Shown one piece after another: positions 13,346 to 14,312 of a stretch of DNA of 14,312 nt. Positions within the stretch are counted from its first letter, which is position 1, and every line of letters begins with the position of its first letter. A model generated the notes under the pieces. The model was not told the origin of the DNA and made no database searches. It saw only the letters and a list, made by a program, of their open reading frames with translations. The position numbers and the translations under genes were made by a program. This DNA comes from JAULUH01 sp032111745 (GTDB lineage Bacteria; Chloroflexota; Anaerolineae; JAAEKA01), in NCBI GenBank assembly GCA_032111745.1, contig JAULUH010000315.1, positions 1 to 14,312 of the forward strand, written 5' to 3'.

Positions 13346-13357
13346 TCGGAGGAACCC

Positions 13358-14312
13358 ATGAGTGAACCCATCCAACTGACGCGCAAGGACTTCGTCTCCA
13401 GCCAGACCGTGCGCTGGTGCCCCGGCTGCGGCGACTACGCCATCCTGTCCCAGATGCAGAAGGTGATGCCCGAGCTGGGCATTCCACGGGAGAAGATCGT
13501 CTTCATCTCGGGTATCGGCTGTTCCAGCCGTTTCCCGTACTATATGAATACCTACGGCATTCATAGCATCCACGGCCGTGCCCCTACCCTGGCCACTGGC
13601 CTGAAGCTGGCCAATCCCGACCTGACGGTGTTTGTGATCACCGGCGATGGCGATGGCCTGTCCATCGGCGGCAACCACCTGCTGCACGCCATGCGCCGCA
13701 ACGTCGACCTCAACATCATCCTGTTCAATAACCGGATCTATGGCCTGACCAAGGGCCAGTACTCGCCCACGTCGCTGCCGGGCACCAAGACTAAGTCCTC
13801 GCCCATGGGCACGCTGGAGCAGGCCTTCAACCCCATCAGCGTCGCCCTGGGCGCCGAGGCTACCTTCATCGCCCGCACCATCGACATCGAGCAGAAGCAT
13901 ATGGGCGAGGTTCTGCGCCGGGCCGTCGCCCACAAGGGCATATCCTTCGTGGAGATCTTTCAGAACTGCCTGATCTTCAACGACGGCACCTTCGCCAACG
14001 TCACCGACAAGGAAGTCAAGGACGACAACCGGCTCTTGCTGGAGCACGGCCAGCCCATGATCTTCGGCCAGCAGATGGACAAGGGCATCCGCATGAGCGG
14101 TTGCTTCCAGCCCGAGGTCGTGTCCCTGGACCAGGTCGACCAGTCCGGACTGCTCGTCCACGACGAGCACTCTCCTAACCCCAACCTGGCCTTCATGCTG
14201 AGCCGCATGGCCAACCCCGATTTCCCGGTGCCCATCGGCGTTTTCCGTGACGTGGACCAAATCAGCTACGAGGAAGGCGTGATGTCCCAGGTCCAGCGGG
14301 CCCAGCAGACTC
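13358..14312 (+). CDS. korB: 2-oxoglutarate:ferredoxin oxidoreductase, beta (ThDP/Fe-S) subunit, C-terminus beyond window
   Basis: KorB carries thiamine diphosphate and one 4Fe-4S cluster and hands electrons to ferredoxin. The 318 codons seen start MSEPIQLTRKDF. They include WCPGCG (Cys21, Cys24), GIGCSSR (Cys55) and FQNCLIFND (Cys204), the expected four cluster ligands. The thiamine/Mg block is GDGDGLSIGGNH (from 96), ending in LFNNRIYGLTKGQ. HGRAPTLATGLKLANP is the usual substrate-domain segment. Family members are about 330-360 long, so only a short tail is missing off the right edge. The start is set by CGGAGG and matches the family N-terminus. It is co-transcribed with korA. Confidence 0.95.
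   Translation, partial: MSEPIQLTRKDFVSSQTVRWCPGCGDYAILSQMQKVMPELGIPREKIVFISGIGCSSRFPYYMNTYGIHSIHGRAPTLATGLKLANPDLTVFVITGDGDGLSIGGNHLLHAMRRNVDLNIILFNNRIYGLTKGQYSPTSLPGTKTKSSPMGTLEQAFNPISVALGAEATFIARTIDIEQKHMGEVLRRAVAHKGISFVEIFQNCLIFNDGTFANVTDKEVKDDNRLLLEHGQPMIFGQQMDKGIRMSGCFQPEVVSLDQVDQSGLLVHDEHSPNPNLAFMLSRMANPDFPVPIGVFRDVDQISYEEGVMSQVQRAQQT

Noticed and set aside
13286..14260. 324-residue minus-strand open frame
   Set aside because: Antisense to korB, which has all its cysteine and thiamine motifs.

Overview
This is a GC-rich bacterial window with densely packed genes. The gene content fits a Chloroflexota-type bacterium (Anaerolineae/Caldilineae-like): urocanase, a KorAB 2-oxoglutarate:ferredoxin oxidoreductase with a fused gamma-alpha subunit, an orphan TAXI-type binding protein, a Yip1-family protein, a DUF4143 ATPase and a DUF433/DUF5615 toxin-antitoxin pair. 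The taxonomic call is an inference from gene content and base composition, not from a marker gene.

Layout. (1) 1-1228, minus strand: the N-terminal three quarters of urocanate hydratase (hutU), running off the left edge, with a clear sigma70-type promoter and a leader of about 115 nt. (2) 1380-3480: an accessory patch that looks less GC-rich by eye. It holds a DUF4143 AAA ATPase whose start codon sits at the predicted transcription start (leaderless) and whose -35 box lies in the loop of a perfect 12-bp inverted repeat. It also holds a DUF433 antitoxin and a DUF5615 PIN-like toxin joined by an ATGA overlap; the toxin reading frame is broken by one extra base near its N-terminus. Two decayed minus-strand fragments border the toxin-antitoxin pair: a C-terminal tail perhaps from an M20-type peptidase, and a TMEM175-type channel fragment. 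This suggests an insertion-prone, eroding stretch. (3) 3874-7050: a likely three-gene operon of a lipoprotein serine hydrolase of the beta-lactamase/PBP4* fold, a cytoplasmic M28-type metallopeptidase and a six-helix membrane protein of unknown function. (4) 7203-10955: a Yip1-family membrane protein, a membrane protein with an array of 14-residue repeats, and a TAXI-family periplasmic-binding protein anchored at both ends with a C-terminal cytoplasmic domain. No TRAP permease is visible nearby. (5) 10926-11426: a 500-bp regulatory interval with an extragenic palindrome, a 15-bp tandem repeat, a near-consensus promoter, a terminator-like hairpin with a T-rich tail and a perfect palindrome, all upstream of korA. 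(6) 11427-14312: korA and the first 318 codons of korB, the two subunits of a CoA-dependent 2-oxoglutarate:ferredoxin oxidoreductase.

The hut and kor genes are plausibly linked through metabolism, since histidine breakdown gives glutamate and then 2-oxoglutarate. They are on opposite strands and far apart, so this is not an operon link. No RNA gene of a known family, CRISPR array, insertion sequence or phage module was seen. The most unusual items are the 14-residue repeat protein beside the Yip1 and double-anchored TAXI proteins, the promoter-terminator leader before korAB, and the leaderless, operator-embedded promoter of the ATPase.
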